Part shown: in pieces, positions 35,415-47,184 of the stretch
How positions within the stretch are numbered: position 1 is the stretch's first letter
Layout of the letters: the number at the start of each line of letters is the position of its first letter
DNA from: Liolophura sinensis
Lineage: Eukaryota > Mollusca > Polyplacophora > Chitonida > Chitonidae
Assembly: GCF_032854445.1 (NCBI RefSeq)
Contig: NC_088300.1
Location: 65,820,984-65,884,983 of the forward strand
Direction of reading: 5' to 3'
DNA length: 64,000 nucleotides
Translations under genes and position numbers: made by a program
The notes under the pieces: generated by a model
What the model saw: only the letters and a program-made list of their open reading frames with translations
Database searches by the model: none
What the model was told of the DNA's origin: nothing

Positions 35415-37090
35415 TGGACATATGAAGCCTGCAGTATCAAGATACTTCAATTTCCATAGAGGAGCATTATTATGTAGAGTACTATGAAAACCTGAAAATG
35501 TTTCAGACAAAACGTAAATATTGAATGCTGTTTCGTTTTCCGTTATTACCTGGGACAGTATGTATATTTCCGGGAAGTAACCACTATCTTTAACTAACTT
35601 CAGTGATAAAACTGTTATAGGAGGCATATGGCAGGATTTTTCAATTTCCTTTCACATCAAAAAAATCCATGTAAACTATACAGGTATGTTCAAATCTAGT
35701 TAACCTTGAATACGTGATATCAGTTCGTAAAATATGTGGCAATTAAATCACTGCGAGACATCTTTACACGTGTAGACATGGACTAATGTTGCTTTAAGTG
35801 AAAGCATCCGAATGCCTGAGAGCTCTTTGATTATCTCTGTTATTCTATCTCTAGGGCTGTCACACTGACGATTTATCCCACGAATATAGATGGATGCCCC
35901 CAGCTCGCCAACTTGCCAGTAGAGCAATTCATTGGCGAGGTAATCAAATGACAGTTCACCGAAAACTAGGACTTGTTCCCTAATAGAAGACGATGTATTT
36001 AGACTCAAGTTCGATGAAATTTATAGAGAACCGACATAATTAAAAGCGTGTGTTTGAGTAAGAGGCACTAGGTACACATTATTGCTAAAACCAATACGTG
36101 TTCTGTAACAAAAGACAACGTATTTGGAGTCAAGTTCAGTGAAATTAGAGGAAAACAAGAGACGTAAGTATATGAGTAAAGACGAAAGGAACACATATTA
36201 TCGCGAACGCTAGAAAATGTTCCATAACTGAAGACGAGGTATCTGGAATCGGTTTTCATACAAGTGGGTAACAACAGAAGTTGTGGAAGCTTGGCTTATA
36301 CAAACCAGTTACTCTACCTCATACATTCGCGCGTTTAATGCACACAAAGCTCTATCCCAGTGTCCCCGCAAGCGCCTTCACTTGGCTGCATAGCTTTCCA
36401 GCTTCAGTTTTCAACGGGGGTATAGCGAGTAGATTAGACGGAAAGAGCGCAAACACACAGGCACAGCGATAAATTTTAATCAAGAGAGCTAGCAAGATAC
36501 TTTTACGAAGATCTCAAAAGTAAGCTCTTTTTTTGAGCGTCAATGACAATCCCATTTTTATGTCGGCAAGGGAAGACCGCTAAGGGTTGGGTGCGTACAT
36601 TTCCCTGACGTTGTATAAAATCAATGAGTGAAGTATACTCCAGACTGACATGATTACGGCCTCGGAACCGCAGTTCGGTGTGCAACTATACGTGATTGAT
36701 AACCAGGTATATCAAATGATCAATCCATACCCCCAAATAATAAAACCAGGTGTCTTTAACATGTCGCAGCTGTGTAATTCTACCCTTATTCTGTTCATAT
36801 AAGCTTTTTCGCGAATAAATGACGACAAGACTGCCCGACTGACCTCTATCACAACTTATCTGTGACCCAGGAAAACAACGCCCTTTCAAATCGCAGTGAT
36901 AATTATGCACCTGTTTCCCGTTACAGATTCCAATGTTTACATGCGTGCTAAAAGGTTCTTAAAAACGAAAATCCTGACACAGGGAGGTAAAACGTTTTAC
37001 ATTACCATGTCGCGCAGTAATTTTTCGGCTAAGGATATGTTAAAACATACTGGCAATGTTTTTAGGACACCTGTTAGATTTATGCTACAT
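35415..37090. other. Spacer, no gene recognised
   Basis: Between about 35990 and 36250 a loosely repeated ~90-bp unit is visible (GTGTTCTGTAACAAAAGACA / AACTAGGACTTGTTCCCTAA / ATGTTCCATAACTGAAGACG contexts), too divergent to count reliably. No gene recognised. Confidence 0.4.
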
Positions 37091-37092
37091 TA

Positions 37093-37438
37093 ATGGTTGG
37101 GTCGTGACCGAGTAGTTCAGATGCTTGTTAGAATGCACACTGTGGGTTCAGTGTCAGTCTTGGAAAGGGAATACACCTGCTCCGCTCTCTTAACTTTGGT
37201 GGTAATAAGCGGTGGAAGAAGCCCTCAATACCGCCCAAGTCTTTAGATTCTCCTCCAACATGAAACATGGCAAAAGCCTGCAGCTCGCTCTACGGGTGTG
37301 AATATGCTTGTCGCACGTGGAAAAGTTTATCAGTCATATGGCAAAGACCGATGTTCCAAACACCAGCCACCAAGGAGTCCTTCCACAAATAAAACTGGCC
37401 GCCATTGTGTAAGTGAAATATACTTAACAATGGGGCTA
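37093..37438 (+). mobile_element. SINE family C, near full length
   Basis: The A-box-like GTCGTGACCGAGTAGTTCAG and a worn B box (GTGGGTTCAGTGTCAG) lead into a body with CTCCGCTCTCTTAACTTTGG that matches 44665-44930. It ends in GGCCGCCATTGTGTAAGTGA and AATATACTTAACAATGGGG, the same 3' domain as families A and B. A run of 13 C follows at about 37440. Confidence 0.7.
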
Positions 37439-37439
37439 C

Positions 37440-39750
37440 CCCCCCCCCCTCCAAATAAGTGGAAAAACAATTTTTTTCTGAGAAAACACTTTTTCTGAGA
37501 ACACATTTTTAGATTATGATTGTCTGTACATTTAGTGATGCCTTTCCATGCTGCAATCTTTCACAGAGTGGGCTAATAAAAATGTGTATGGTTTGGTTAC
37601 TAACAAGCACTAACAACACTTTTTCTTCCTGCTTTGAAGAGAAAAAAGCCCTCTCCACAACTGAGATGTCTCAAGTGATGTTTATTCAGCAAACCTGTTG
37701 TTCATCAAAGTGGGAATTAAGTGAAGAGCTAATTAGTAGGGGTTTGGCCAGACAGATTAAGTGGGAACTGGGGCTGTTCTTGTAAAGGGTAGAGGTGGGC
37801 CTGTACAACTGTCTACCTTAATTCACCTGGGGAGTCTGGTTTTCATCAACAGTCCTTTGACCAAAGCTGGAAACAAGATTCTGGGCACAGTTAACGATGG
37901 TGTTAAGAACCTGCTAAGACGACGAAGAAGAGCTCTAAAGGCTGCGATGATATTTGGCGACTCTCCAGCCTTTGGCCCTGTTCACGCGCTTTAGCTGAAC
38001 ATGGCTATGAGGGCAAGAGTTGGTCTTAAATGTGTTTGTATTGGCGGTATTGGCCTAAATGATTAGATTCAATTCGACACCACTGGAATTAATCTGAGCT
38101 CACGGTTCCAGTAAGCGGTTTTCAAGAAGAAGGTCTACACTTCATGAATTTTAATGACGCCTGATAGCAGAGTAAGAAAGTTTTCACCATGATTTGGCCG
38201 TCTAGAAACAGCTTCTTTGAAAGCGGAGATTGGTGGGTCCGGTTGACTCACATTGTGGAGGCCAGAAGCGATCAGTCTGTGGGCCATCCTTCTGCCACGA
38301 TCACTTACCACAGACATCCATCGAGCCTAAACAGATTAGCTTCTCCCAAAACCGATTCCGACCGCTGCTGACGACGGCTCACTTTAATATCTATTATATC
38401 AGCAAAACAATACATTACCGATTAGATCCAAACAAACGATGTTTCTGTTGCCCCATGACAAGTGAGGGGTCTTGAAAAAAATAAGTTTCACTAATTCCTT
38501 TAAAGGATTCAATAAAATTATGGACGAGCCGTATTTGGAAAGAAATGATTTATTTCCGGCACTGAATTCAGTGTATCCAGATTGAAAAGGAATCGAAAAA
38601 ACACCCCTATAAAGTCATCTATCTGAAACACAGATGGGCAAATTAAACACTTTTGCTAATTAAACCAAAACTCTGGATAGTCAAGGTAACCTATTTAGTA
38701 ATGTCTAAAGAGATGTGCTCATTATAGTAAACATGTCACATCATTTGTTGGATGCTTTCAATAAACACATTGTCCAATACTTTGTTTATATTAAGTGTGA
38801 AAAAATCGATAAATATGTAAACGTTCTTACTATTATAAACATGTGATATGTTTACATAGTAAATGTCACAGATGTACTATGCTTTTAACATTTAATATAC
38901 ACAGTCAAACTCTTTTTTAGTGAAAATATATTTCCACGTAAACATGTTTACTTTAATAAATACATCTCTTATTAGTTATTAATGTTTTATGAATAAACAC
39001 CAGGATGTCATTCTAAACTGTAACAGAAATGCGTTACGAAACACTTAATTTAGTGTGTATTACATATTCTGTAACAAATGTATAGACCAGTATATCTTGC
39101 GATGTTCTTGCCATGTTAATGGGTTGGATTTTACTTTCTGATGTTATAATGTTCGTTTTGTCCTCCCATGTCAATTAGAACTGTTTGAAAAAAAAGATAA
39201 ATTAGACCAGCCAATGGCAGCCGAATTCCCACACTATCAGGCGCCTTGTCATTTAGTGAGGTAAATCTTGCTTTGATTTAACACCAGATAATAAAAGTTC
39301 AACCTCGATCCTTAGGCAAAAATCTTCAAAAGGAATTAGAGTAAAATGTCGATCCTTCAGACGTCTTAAATCTGCAAAAGTAAAATTAAATGAAATTGAC
39401 GAGCTACACGATTTTGAGATTCCATGCCTGGCTGTTCTCAGAAAGCCGTTGTCTTGTGTAAAATTTAATTCACGGCTTCAGACCTGTGATCGATTAATCA
39501 ATTTTGAGGCTTCCAGTTTCTCGGTTTTCTTGTTTCACCAAGGCTGTTTAGATGTACAAAGGTGCTTTTTCAGTTTTGTGATGTATTAAAGCAATGGTAC
39601 GAATATATGTGCATCTGCTATAGCTTGCACCAAACAGTCAGTATGACAGCGACTGATTGCTTGATTGATTAATTGATCAACTGGTCAGTTCATTGATGAG
39701 GGCTTTACAGGCTACAGAGAGTAAAATCAACGCCCTTTCCTAAGCGCTGA
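37440..39750. other. Spacer, no gene recognised
   Basis: Frames up to 89 codons (for example 37516-37785 +) lack domain features. 38640-39100 is strongly AT-rich with several short palindromes around AAACATGTGATATGTTT. Confidence 0.4.
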
Positions 39751-40176
39751 AGTGGATTTGTCAAATGTCAAATGCCAAGTGTGACAACTGGATTTGTCAA
39801 ATGCGAAGTGCCAAATGCGAAAACTGGATTTGCCAAATGCGATGTGCCAAATGCGAAAACTGGATTTGTCAAACACGAAGTGGCAAGTGCGAAAACTGGA
39901 TTTGTCAATTGCGAAGTGCCAAATGAGAAACTGGATTTGTCAAATGCGAAGTGCCAAATGCGAAAACCGGATTTGTCAAATACGAAGTGGCAAGTGTGAA
40001 AACTGGATGTATCAAATGCGGATTTGTCAAATAAGAAGTGGCAAGTGCGAAAACTGGATTTATCAAATGCGAAGTGCCCAGTGCGAAAATTGGATTTGTC
40101 AAATGCGAAGTGCTAAATGGGAAACTGGATTTGTCAAATGCGAAGTGTCAAATGCGAAAACTAGATATGTCAAATT
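39751..40176 (+). repeat. Minisatellite, 36-bp unit, about 12 copies
   Basis: Unit: CTGGATTTGTCAAATGCGAA followed by GTGCCAAATGCGAAAA, with variants of 35 bp and one short interrupted copy near 40005-40030. Each unit contains CAAATGCGAA or a close variant twice, so the unit probably arose from a shorter half-unit. The period is 12 codons, so all frames stay open and translate as a 12-residue repeat (TGFVKCEVPNAK). The 35-bp variants shift the frame within the array, and no start, signal peptide or flanking exon supports coding. Confidence 0.92.
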
Positions 40177-40179
40177 ATA

Positions 40180-40940
40180 TACCACCTAATATCCGATATT
40201 GGAAATCTATATTAGCTGTGTTTAAAGCAAAGTATATGTTGGGTTCATTTTATTGGGCATGAATGGTTCTCTTACGACGCCCACGCGCCACACCTTCGCC
40301 GATATTTGCTGGGCTTCCGTCCATTCCAAAATGGATAGTTATACTCGCAGATAAACGTTGTCCTTCTGTGTTTATCTTTCACACCACTCGCTTAAGCAAT
40401 GCCGGGAAGCCATAACACAGCTCTCTACACGGCTTCCCAGATCTTTGTGCCGGAAGGTTCTAGTCATCAACAAATTCAAAATACAGTTATATGGTTTTTA
40501 TAACCTTGGACACAACTGCCTATTTGAAAACTTCATGGGCTTGCAAATGTGGAAAAATGGATGGAGCTTGAGATCTCCATGTGTCATTGGACGTTGAACA
40601 AAAAATTCGCGGTTGAGTTTTTAGCTTATTTTAGCTTAAGATAAAAATGTAAATCCCAGTATTACCTTACGACTGTCCACTTATTCGACAGAGACTTAGC
40701 TTCAACTATATTTTCATGGCTACAGTGGTTCTGTCCCAACATCCGTTCATGGTGATAGTGGTGAGTGCATGTCAAGCACATCACTGACATTTAAACAACG
40801 ATGTCACCTAACATCGTGAAGATTATAGACACGGGTTCGGAGAAAAGCTTCGCCATCACCTTTTCTGTTACAAGGATTGGCATTGTGCTGTCCAGTTATC
40901 GTTTTGCTTTCGAGCTATAGTAACTTTGACCTTACAAAAT
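40180..40940. other. Spacer, no gene recognised
   Basis: No supported coding region or repeat. Confidence 0.4.
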
Positions 40941-40942
40941 AA

Positions 40943-41189
40943 GGGGCCTCCGTGGCCGAGGTAGTTGGCGTGCACAGGAGCCGCTCACCAAAATGGTCGC
41001 TGTGAGTTCAAGCCCAGCTCATGCTGGCTTCCTCTCCGGCAGCACGTAGGAAGGTCTATCGGCAACCTGTGGATGGTCGTGGGTTTCCCCGGCCTCTGCC
41101 CGGTTTCCTCCCACCATAATGCTGGCCGCCTTTGTATCAGTGAAATATTCCCGAATACGTCATTCACCAATCAAATAAATAAATAAATC
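40943..41189 (+). mobile_element. SINE family A, full-length reference copy
   Basis: Full-length tRNA-derived SINE. The head GGGGCCTCCGTGGCCGAGGT AGTTGGCG carries the A box, and GTGAGTTCAAGCCCAGC is the B box, so pol III could in principle transcribe it. The body continues with CTCATGCTGGCTTCCTCTCC, a GGATGGTCGTGGGTTTCCCC block, CACCATAATGCTGGCCGCC, then the 3' domain TCAGTGAAATATTCCCGAAT and a TCAAATAAATAAATAAATC tail. Such elements encode nothing and depend on a LINE for reverse transcription. Best-preserved copy here and the reference for the other family A entries. Confidence 0.93.
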
Positions 41190-41194
41190 TAAAT

Positions 41195-42035
41195 AGGCAA
41201 ACTTGGTCGAACACTAATTCCATGCCCGTTCTATAGAAGCCCCTTTATTGTATACTTTATGACGCTAGCGATTTTTGCTAGACAAATGAGCATACTGTTT
41301 CACAAATTGATTCCACAAAAGTGTGCAAAATCGCAGCTCTGAATGAAGTTTACGGAATGCGTATGTGTATAGGCAGGGAGGAAGGTGGTGGTTTGGTCGA
41401 ACAACTTCAGCTGGTAGAGCTGATAACTTGAGTGCCAATCCGACGAGAAGTTCGCGCTAAAAATGTTACATAAAGAAGCGCCTGTTCGCAAATGTGTATG
41501 TACGCGCTGCTCACAGTTAATAAAGCCTATCAACACATACCCATTGTATAGGAGGGCTAACTAACCTCACTGCTGAAGTAACTTTCGCTCAGCCATGACT
41601 AACCTATCTAGCTAAGGATTTTTGTCTCTGTATAGTTTGTGAAGTATGCAGCCAACAAGTTTACCATTTCGTAATTTGAGCCATTTCAACTTCATAACTT
41701 CATTTCCCGAGAGAACAACATCAGGAGTATTTCAGGAGTAATAACGGTCCTATCGGTTTTGCATAGCATAGCCGACCTCCTCCTGCTTCCCCCTCCCCCC
41801 AATGATCTGTGCATATGTGTAGTTACGTAAATAAACCCACATTATAGGACAACTTGGTTGGGGACACACTAATTGCGATAATTATGAGACATCCACATGC
41901 ATCCCATCCACTGAGTCCTTAATCAGTGTTGGTAAGTTTAATTATTGTCTACATAGTCTGCATTCAAATGGCCATTTGACGCATTTATGCCAAAACATGT
42001 GTTTTCCACATTAACAGAGAAAAGGATCGAGAAAA
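41195..42035. other. Spacer, no gene recognised
   Basis: Includes a C-rich stretch near 41776-41801. No coding region supported. Confidence 0.4.
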
Positions 42036-42039
42036 GGAT

Positions 42040-42330
42040 TATAGCATAAAGAGTAAAAAGAGAGCAGCGAAGACATTAAACATGACAAGTGATCACATGC
42101 ATTACTGGTGCTGTCCGGCCTCTTGTCAATTTACCTCAGTCAGGGTTTATTCCAACTGTTCATGTATATGCTGAAAAAGTAGCAGCGTATACGTCCGCTA
42201 GCTCATTGCATTAAGTAGAATTAGGTTTAAAACATGCAGTAATCTGACTTACAGTTTCACCGGTCTAGAATTACTCAAAATGCTGTGTTGTCATCACACT
42301 TAGTATACCATCACATTAAAACAAACTATT
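42040..42330 (+). repeat. Dispersed repeat E, longest copy
   Basis: Ordered blocks shared with 62385-62660: an AGAGAGCAGCGAAGACA-like start, AGTGATCACATGCATTACTG, GCCTCTTGTCAATTTACCTC, TTAAGTAGAATTAGGTTTAA, and GAATTACTCAAAATGCTGTG. Divergence is moderate with indels. Non-coding, probably a non-autonomous mobile element. Confidence 0.75.
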
Positions 42331-42334
42331 TTGA

Positions 42335-43740
42335 AACATAAACGTCACTGGGTATGACAGACGCTAATTGTTAGGGTCTGATCATCACCGTTACATTTCC
42401 GGTGGGACGTCTCGATGTCATCTCGCGTTTACTGTTTGAAAGTAGAGTCTAGCATTGATTATGGGGGTTTGTTTTTGCATCTGTTGCACAAATGACGGGC
42501 GAGGTGCTAGGTTGTGCTTTGAATCGATATTTGTTTTGACTTTTGTCGTTAATTTTGAAAAGTTTTTATCTATTTTGAGAGTAAAACAGCGAGTGTACGG
42601 CAGATGCTAGAATATACGTTTCACTCATTGCTTATGTTAATTGTAACCAGCTACTAGTTAGCTTTTAATAGCTTTTGCTTTCAATGAATTCCCGGAGTTC
42701 TATGTGTATTATAATCTGGTCTAGCTGTGTTTTTTAGCTACCACGACAACACGTATATATAGCCATAGTAGTTGCGATGAACCCACGTTAGGTTTGAAGA
42801 ATTATAGGCCTGGTACTATAAAAAAAAGTCAGTTAACACTCACCTCCAACTTCAACACTTGGTAATTCGACTGGATATTCGTGCTGTAATAACACACCCA
42901 TGAAGGTTAAAGACGGGACGACGTCGAGATACTGAATGTCGTTAGCTGTTGAAGAGAAATTACTAACAACAGCTGACCTGATAACATCTCGGAGAAAGCA
43001 AGGAGAGCTAACTTTTTGTTTCGCTCTTCGCGCATAGATAGAGCGTTTTATCAAAGGAACAAGCGATTGCGGCCTCAACTGAAAGTCCCATACTCGCTTC
43101 TACCCGAGTGTGGGCACGGCCTCTAGTGCCGAAGGCCCAACAGGAGCCAGCCAATCAATAGCGCTTCTGCAGAGAACATCCCGGAGGACTGGTTGTCTAA
43201 CCAACCTTCCCTTCGTACTTCCTTTTATTGATTACTCACAAATTACAAACTCGAACAACTGCCTGCAGATGAATACATACTGTCAGGTGTAAGCGATTTT
43301 CAGACTCTAATAGAAAACGCCAGAACAAGGAATGCATGCACCGCAACCATGCAGATCAAAAAAAAAAAAAAAAAAAGAAAAAAAAATGAAGTGACCTCTA
43401 GTACAATACATCGTAAACATTCTGTATACAATGTGTAGTTTTGGAGACGTTTTCTTTTTAAATTTCAGTAGATGGTGCCTCTGGGGGTGTTTATTCACAC
43501 TAATAGAAGTGACCTAAGGACTGTGTACAAGTGCGTGCTGAGTTGGTCGCCCTAAGGTTACGTCTGTACATGATCACAGCTGCCACTGACAGTTAATCAC
43601 GCATTGTTTGCCCTCTTTACACATACCAATGATCAGTTCATAGTATTTTTATTACGTTCTCGCATAAAAAGCGATAGGACAGAATTGTTTTCCCCCTAAC
43701 TGTCTCGAATGCTTCTGGCAAGTCAGAAAAACAGTGCAAC
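42335..43740. other. Spacer, no gene recognised
   Basis: An A-rich run at 43358-43387 could be a retroposed poly(A) tail, but no parent sequence is evident next to it. Frames such as 42833-43078 (-) lack domain features. Confidence 0.4.
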
Positions 43741-43745
43741 AAATC

Positions 43746-43917
43746 ATGGGAACCAGAAACTGTAGCTCGTGGAAACCAGAAACTGTAGTGTATGGGAAGG
43801 AAAAACTGTAGTTAGTGGAAACCAGAAACTTTAGTTCATGGAAACCATAAACTGTACATGTACATGTAGCTCCTGGAAACCAGAAACTAGTTTATGAGAA
43901 CCAGAAGCTAAAGTTCA
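43746..43917 (+). repeat. Tandem repeat, about 23-bp unit, 7 copies
   Basis: Unit approximately TGGAAACCAGAAACTGTAGT plus TCA. The copies vary by substitution. One is lengthened by a TACATGTACATGTAG insertion and one is shortened. Non-coding. Confidence 0.85.
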
Positions 43918-44249
43918 CACGTCACACTGTATTTTTACAATTCCCAGTTATACACCCTACACACTGCTGATTAAGCCAGTCTTAAAATTCGTTTATTTGT
44001 ATAAAGGTCATTATATTTTTTCTGTAATGTAATACCCGACTTTACGTGGACTGTGAACTTGCGTGCCTGGATCGTGGAACGTTGAACATGGGTATGGCAG
44101 TCTAAGGGTTCCACACTTTAGTTTAGTTCATTGTAATTATTCCCCTTACCTATAAATAGAACGCTGGGATCAGATAAGGCATTTCGGCTAAGCGAGCTTT
44201 AGGTATGCGCAGAACAGACAAGCTGTCGGAGCTTTTACATCAGCAATAA

Positions 44250-44306
44250 CTCTGTGTGTGTGCGTGTGTTGTTGTTGGTGGGGGGAGGTGGGGGGGGGGG
44301 GGGGTT
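44250..44306 (+). repeat. Low-complexity (TG)n, (TTG)n and G-run tract
   Basis: A TG-rich stretch at 44252-44268, a GTTGTTGTTGG stretch, then G runs ending in an uninterrupted G run up to about 44304. The multiple G tracts could form a G-quadruplex on the + strand, and such runs are prone to length error in assemblies. Confidence 0.8.
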
Positions 44307-44664
44307 AGTATCAATCAAAAGTCAAACTGCTGGGCCTACCCAAAACATAAAGCACCCTCGCATATATATTCACATATCATAGAATAAGCGCTGTAATATT
44401 TCTAAAAAGTAAAAATATATGTATAACTAAAGGAGAGGAAGTTTATATACCTGAATGTCGAGAAGCTCAAAAGTTGGCATTGCTGTAGAAAAGACATACG
44501 TTTGTTGAGTTTGCCAATGCATGAAAGAGACACGTACCTGTAATTCAGTTTGTTAATAACTGTTTTTCATTTATTAACACTCCGAGAAATAAATTGCAAG
44601 TTCAGTATTTCAGCGAATAATTAAAATGAAGACCTTTTTTGAAGATAGTCTAGTGAGAACTGAA

Positions 44665-44930
44665 GACGCGCTTGTCTGTTAATCGCTAGGACACAAGCGA
44701 TGCGGGTTCAAAACCGGCCTTGGGCAAGGAATTTCTGATCCCTCCGCTCTCACGGTTCTTGGTGAGTGGGATTTGTGAAGAAAGTTTGCTTTTGTTCTAG
44801 ACCACTTACCTTCCACCGATATAGATTCGTATTTCCTCATCGTCAACAACTCGGGGGTTTAGCAGGGGCACTCCGATTTCCTTCGCACACATTTATTTGA
44901 TTGGCATTAAACAATCAAATAAAAGAAAAT
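44665..44930 (+). mobile_element. SINE family C, second copy
   Basis: B box GCGGGTTCAAAACCGGC, then the body CCTCCGCTCTCACGGTTCTT shared with the copy at 37093, a TTCCACCGATATAGATTCGT part, and a tail ending in TTTGATTGGCATTAAACAAT followed by CAAATAAAAG. The tail differs from the first copy and carries the ATTTATTTGATTGG string also seen in family A. Confidence 0.65.
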
Positions 44931-44934
44931 TTAA

Positions 44935-46055
44935 AAAAAAATTCATAAGAAACTGATTTTCATGTATTTATTGTGATAGTTTAAAACTCAGTAGAGGTGT
45001 GAGAAATAAGTTGGTCACGTTTGTCAAATTTGTAGTCTCAGGCTAAGCCATAGCAACAAAACATAGTGCTGAAATATCCTTATCGCTATGCTTATAGATG
45101 ACTAGTAGCTTTGATCAGCTTGGTGATTAAGGCTGTTATACCAGCTATAGATGAGAATGGATGAAACTACGCAATATCCATCATATACATGGCTCTCTAT
45201 AGAATTGTTCTATCTGCTAATGGATGTGTAATTATATTGAAGTAAATACTGTCTCTCTTATGCAATTGACGGGAGAGGAAAATCGGGTCATTTTAGACAA
45301 AAATTACCTCCTGGGAAATCTGCTGTCCGTTTAAATTCCAGAGAAGATGTATGTCCGGGGTTGTGCTCTCCCAGTGAATCGACGGTAAAACATTTTATGA
45401 ATTTATAAGGAGGACTTTATGGAGTTGTTTCCGTGTAAAGTATTATTTATGTGTTAATAAATAAAAATCTTTCAACATTAGATAGCAGTTATCCTTAGAG
45501 GAGTAATTTTTTGCTGTTGATGCATGGTACGGCCACATTTTAAGGAGATTTTATCGATGAAAAATATTTGGATGCCTTAACTATGCATTAGGTCAGAAAT
45601 GTTACGCTGTTAAAACTTTTCAAAGTGTATTACGAGTGATGTCAAATCCTTTGAAATGTAGTAATCATTAGCCTACTAAGGCTATTGTTTAAATCGTGAT
45701 AGAAACAATGGCTTATGGATTAGGTATATCCCAAGGCATTAATTTCCCTATTGCATTGGACCTCTTACATTCAATTCGTCAAATGATAGTCTGGAGAAAT
45801 GTTTGCGTGAGCAGAGCTGGAGTTCAGGATGGACACAATTGCCACACACACTTTAATGCAATGTTTTGCATACACAATTCAATTATGACAGCTTCGCCCG
45901 TTTCTAAAGAGCATTATGTTATAAATTCTTGACCCAGCCAACAATCTTGCTTTCTAGTGTATTTTGGTTTCCCATACGACACCTAACAAAATAGTGTTAG
46001 AATGAATAAATGAATGAATCGGCAATATTTCACATTGTGGCGAGACAGTCTTAGG
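44935..46055. other. Spacer, no gene recognised
   Basis: A frame at 45696-45932 (+) has no recognisable domain. A GAATAAATGAATGAATC tract at about 46001 precedes the SINE cluster. Confidence 0.4.
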
Positions 46056-46061
46056 GTGAAT

Positions 46062-46330
46062 GAGTGAGTGCTTGGGGTTTAACGTCGTACTTAACAATTT
46101 TATAACGACGAAGGAATCCTTATAGTCCATGTAATAATCCTTGTTGCAGGACGGATTTCCACCGCTTTTTTATCTACTGCTGCTACACTGAGACGCCTTA
46201 CCGAAGGCAAGTAAGCCGCCTATTCGAGCCATTATACTGATACGGGTCAACCAGTCGTTGCATTATCCCCTTCTTGCTGAACGCCAAGCGGGGAAGTTAC
46301 AACTTCCCCTTTTAAGAGAAAGTGTTAGGT
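46062..46330 (-). mobile_element. SINE family B, head-less copy
   Basis: Tail GGGGTTTAACGTCGTACTTA, then ACGACGAAGGAATCCTT, GACGCCTTACCGAAGGCAAG, GAGCCATTATACTGATACGG and AGCGGGGAAGTTACAACTTC in the same order as in the copy at 46618-46978. The tRNA-like head is missing. Confidence 0.85.
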
Positions 46331-46426
46331 CACAAAGTTTTCTAAGCATTTGTGTTTAGGTAACGTTATGTTTCTTTTCTCTCATTCACCATTGTCAATG
46401 TTAGATTTGACATTATTTATGTTTAT

Positions 46427-46605
46427 GTTTATTTATTTGATTGGTGTTTTACACCGTGTTCAAGAATGTTTCACTTATACAATGGCGGCCAGTATTATGA
46501 TGGGTGGAAACAAAGCAGAGCCCGGCGGAAGCCCACGACCATCCGCAGGTTGCTGGAATACTTTCCCATGTACGGCCAGAGAGGAAGCCAACATGAGCTG
46601 GACAC
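46427..46605 (-). mobile_element. SINE family A between two family B copies
   Basis: Tail TTTATTTATTTGATTGGTGT at the left, body through GATGGGTGGAAACAAAGCAG to GAAGCCAACATGAGCTGGAC. It ends at the B-box region; the A-box half of the head is missing at the junction with the next family B copy. Confidence 0.88.
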
Positions 46606-46617
46606 CCCCCTCCGGAG

Positions 46618-46978
46618 TAAGTGGGTGAGTACTAAGGGTTTAATAACGTACTTAACAATTTTTCAGTCATGCGACGACGAAGGAATCCTTAGAATGCATG
46701 CACGTGTTATGTGCCTCCTTTTTGCAGGATAGATTTTTACCCCTCTTTTATCTATTGCTGCTTCACTGAGACGACTTACCGAAGGCAAGTAAACTACCCC
46801 ACCCGAGCCATTATACTGACACGGGTCAACCACTCGATGCACTATCCCGTTAATGCTGAACGTCGAGCGGGGAAGCTAAAACTTGCTCTTTCAAAGACAT
46901 AGGTGTGCCCCGACCCAGGACTGACTCTGGATCTACCGTCCTCGAAGCGGGCGCTCTACCACCAGAGCCGGTCCCCTT
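46618..46978 (-). mobile_element. SINE family B, full-length reference copy
   Basis: Tail GGGTTTAATAACGTACTTAA CAATTTTTCAGTC at the left, body with GGAATCCTTAGAATGCATGC and CGACTTACCGAAGGCAAG, then the head at the right. On the minus strand the head reads GACCGGCTCTGGTGGTAGAG CGCCCGC (A box) with a B-box region near GATCCAGAGTC. Reference for family B. Confidence 0.88.
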
Positions 46979-46984
46979 GGCCAC

Positions 46985-47180
46985 AGTGGATACCGATTTA
47001 ATATTATTAAAGCTATATGTAAGATGCCAGTGTTATTAATTATAGTCTGGACAACCTTTCAATTTCGTATGAATTAGGTTGATACGGTAATTGATATTTA
47101 TAACGAGAGAAGTAATACGGATGTACGTTTGATTAGATCTCCCGTGGATACAATGAAGAATAGATGGGGTCAGAACGTAG
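46985..47180. other. Spacer, no gene recognised
   Basis: Short AT-rich sequence between the SINE cluster and the older repeat that flanks the LINE. Confidence 0.4.
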
Positions 47181-47184
47181 CAGA

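Noticed and set aside
39794-40189. 131-codon repeat-protein frame (cysteine-rich 12-residue repeats)
   Set aside because: A 36-bp minisatellite is open in every frame; 35-bp units shift the frame and no splice or start context supports a gene.
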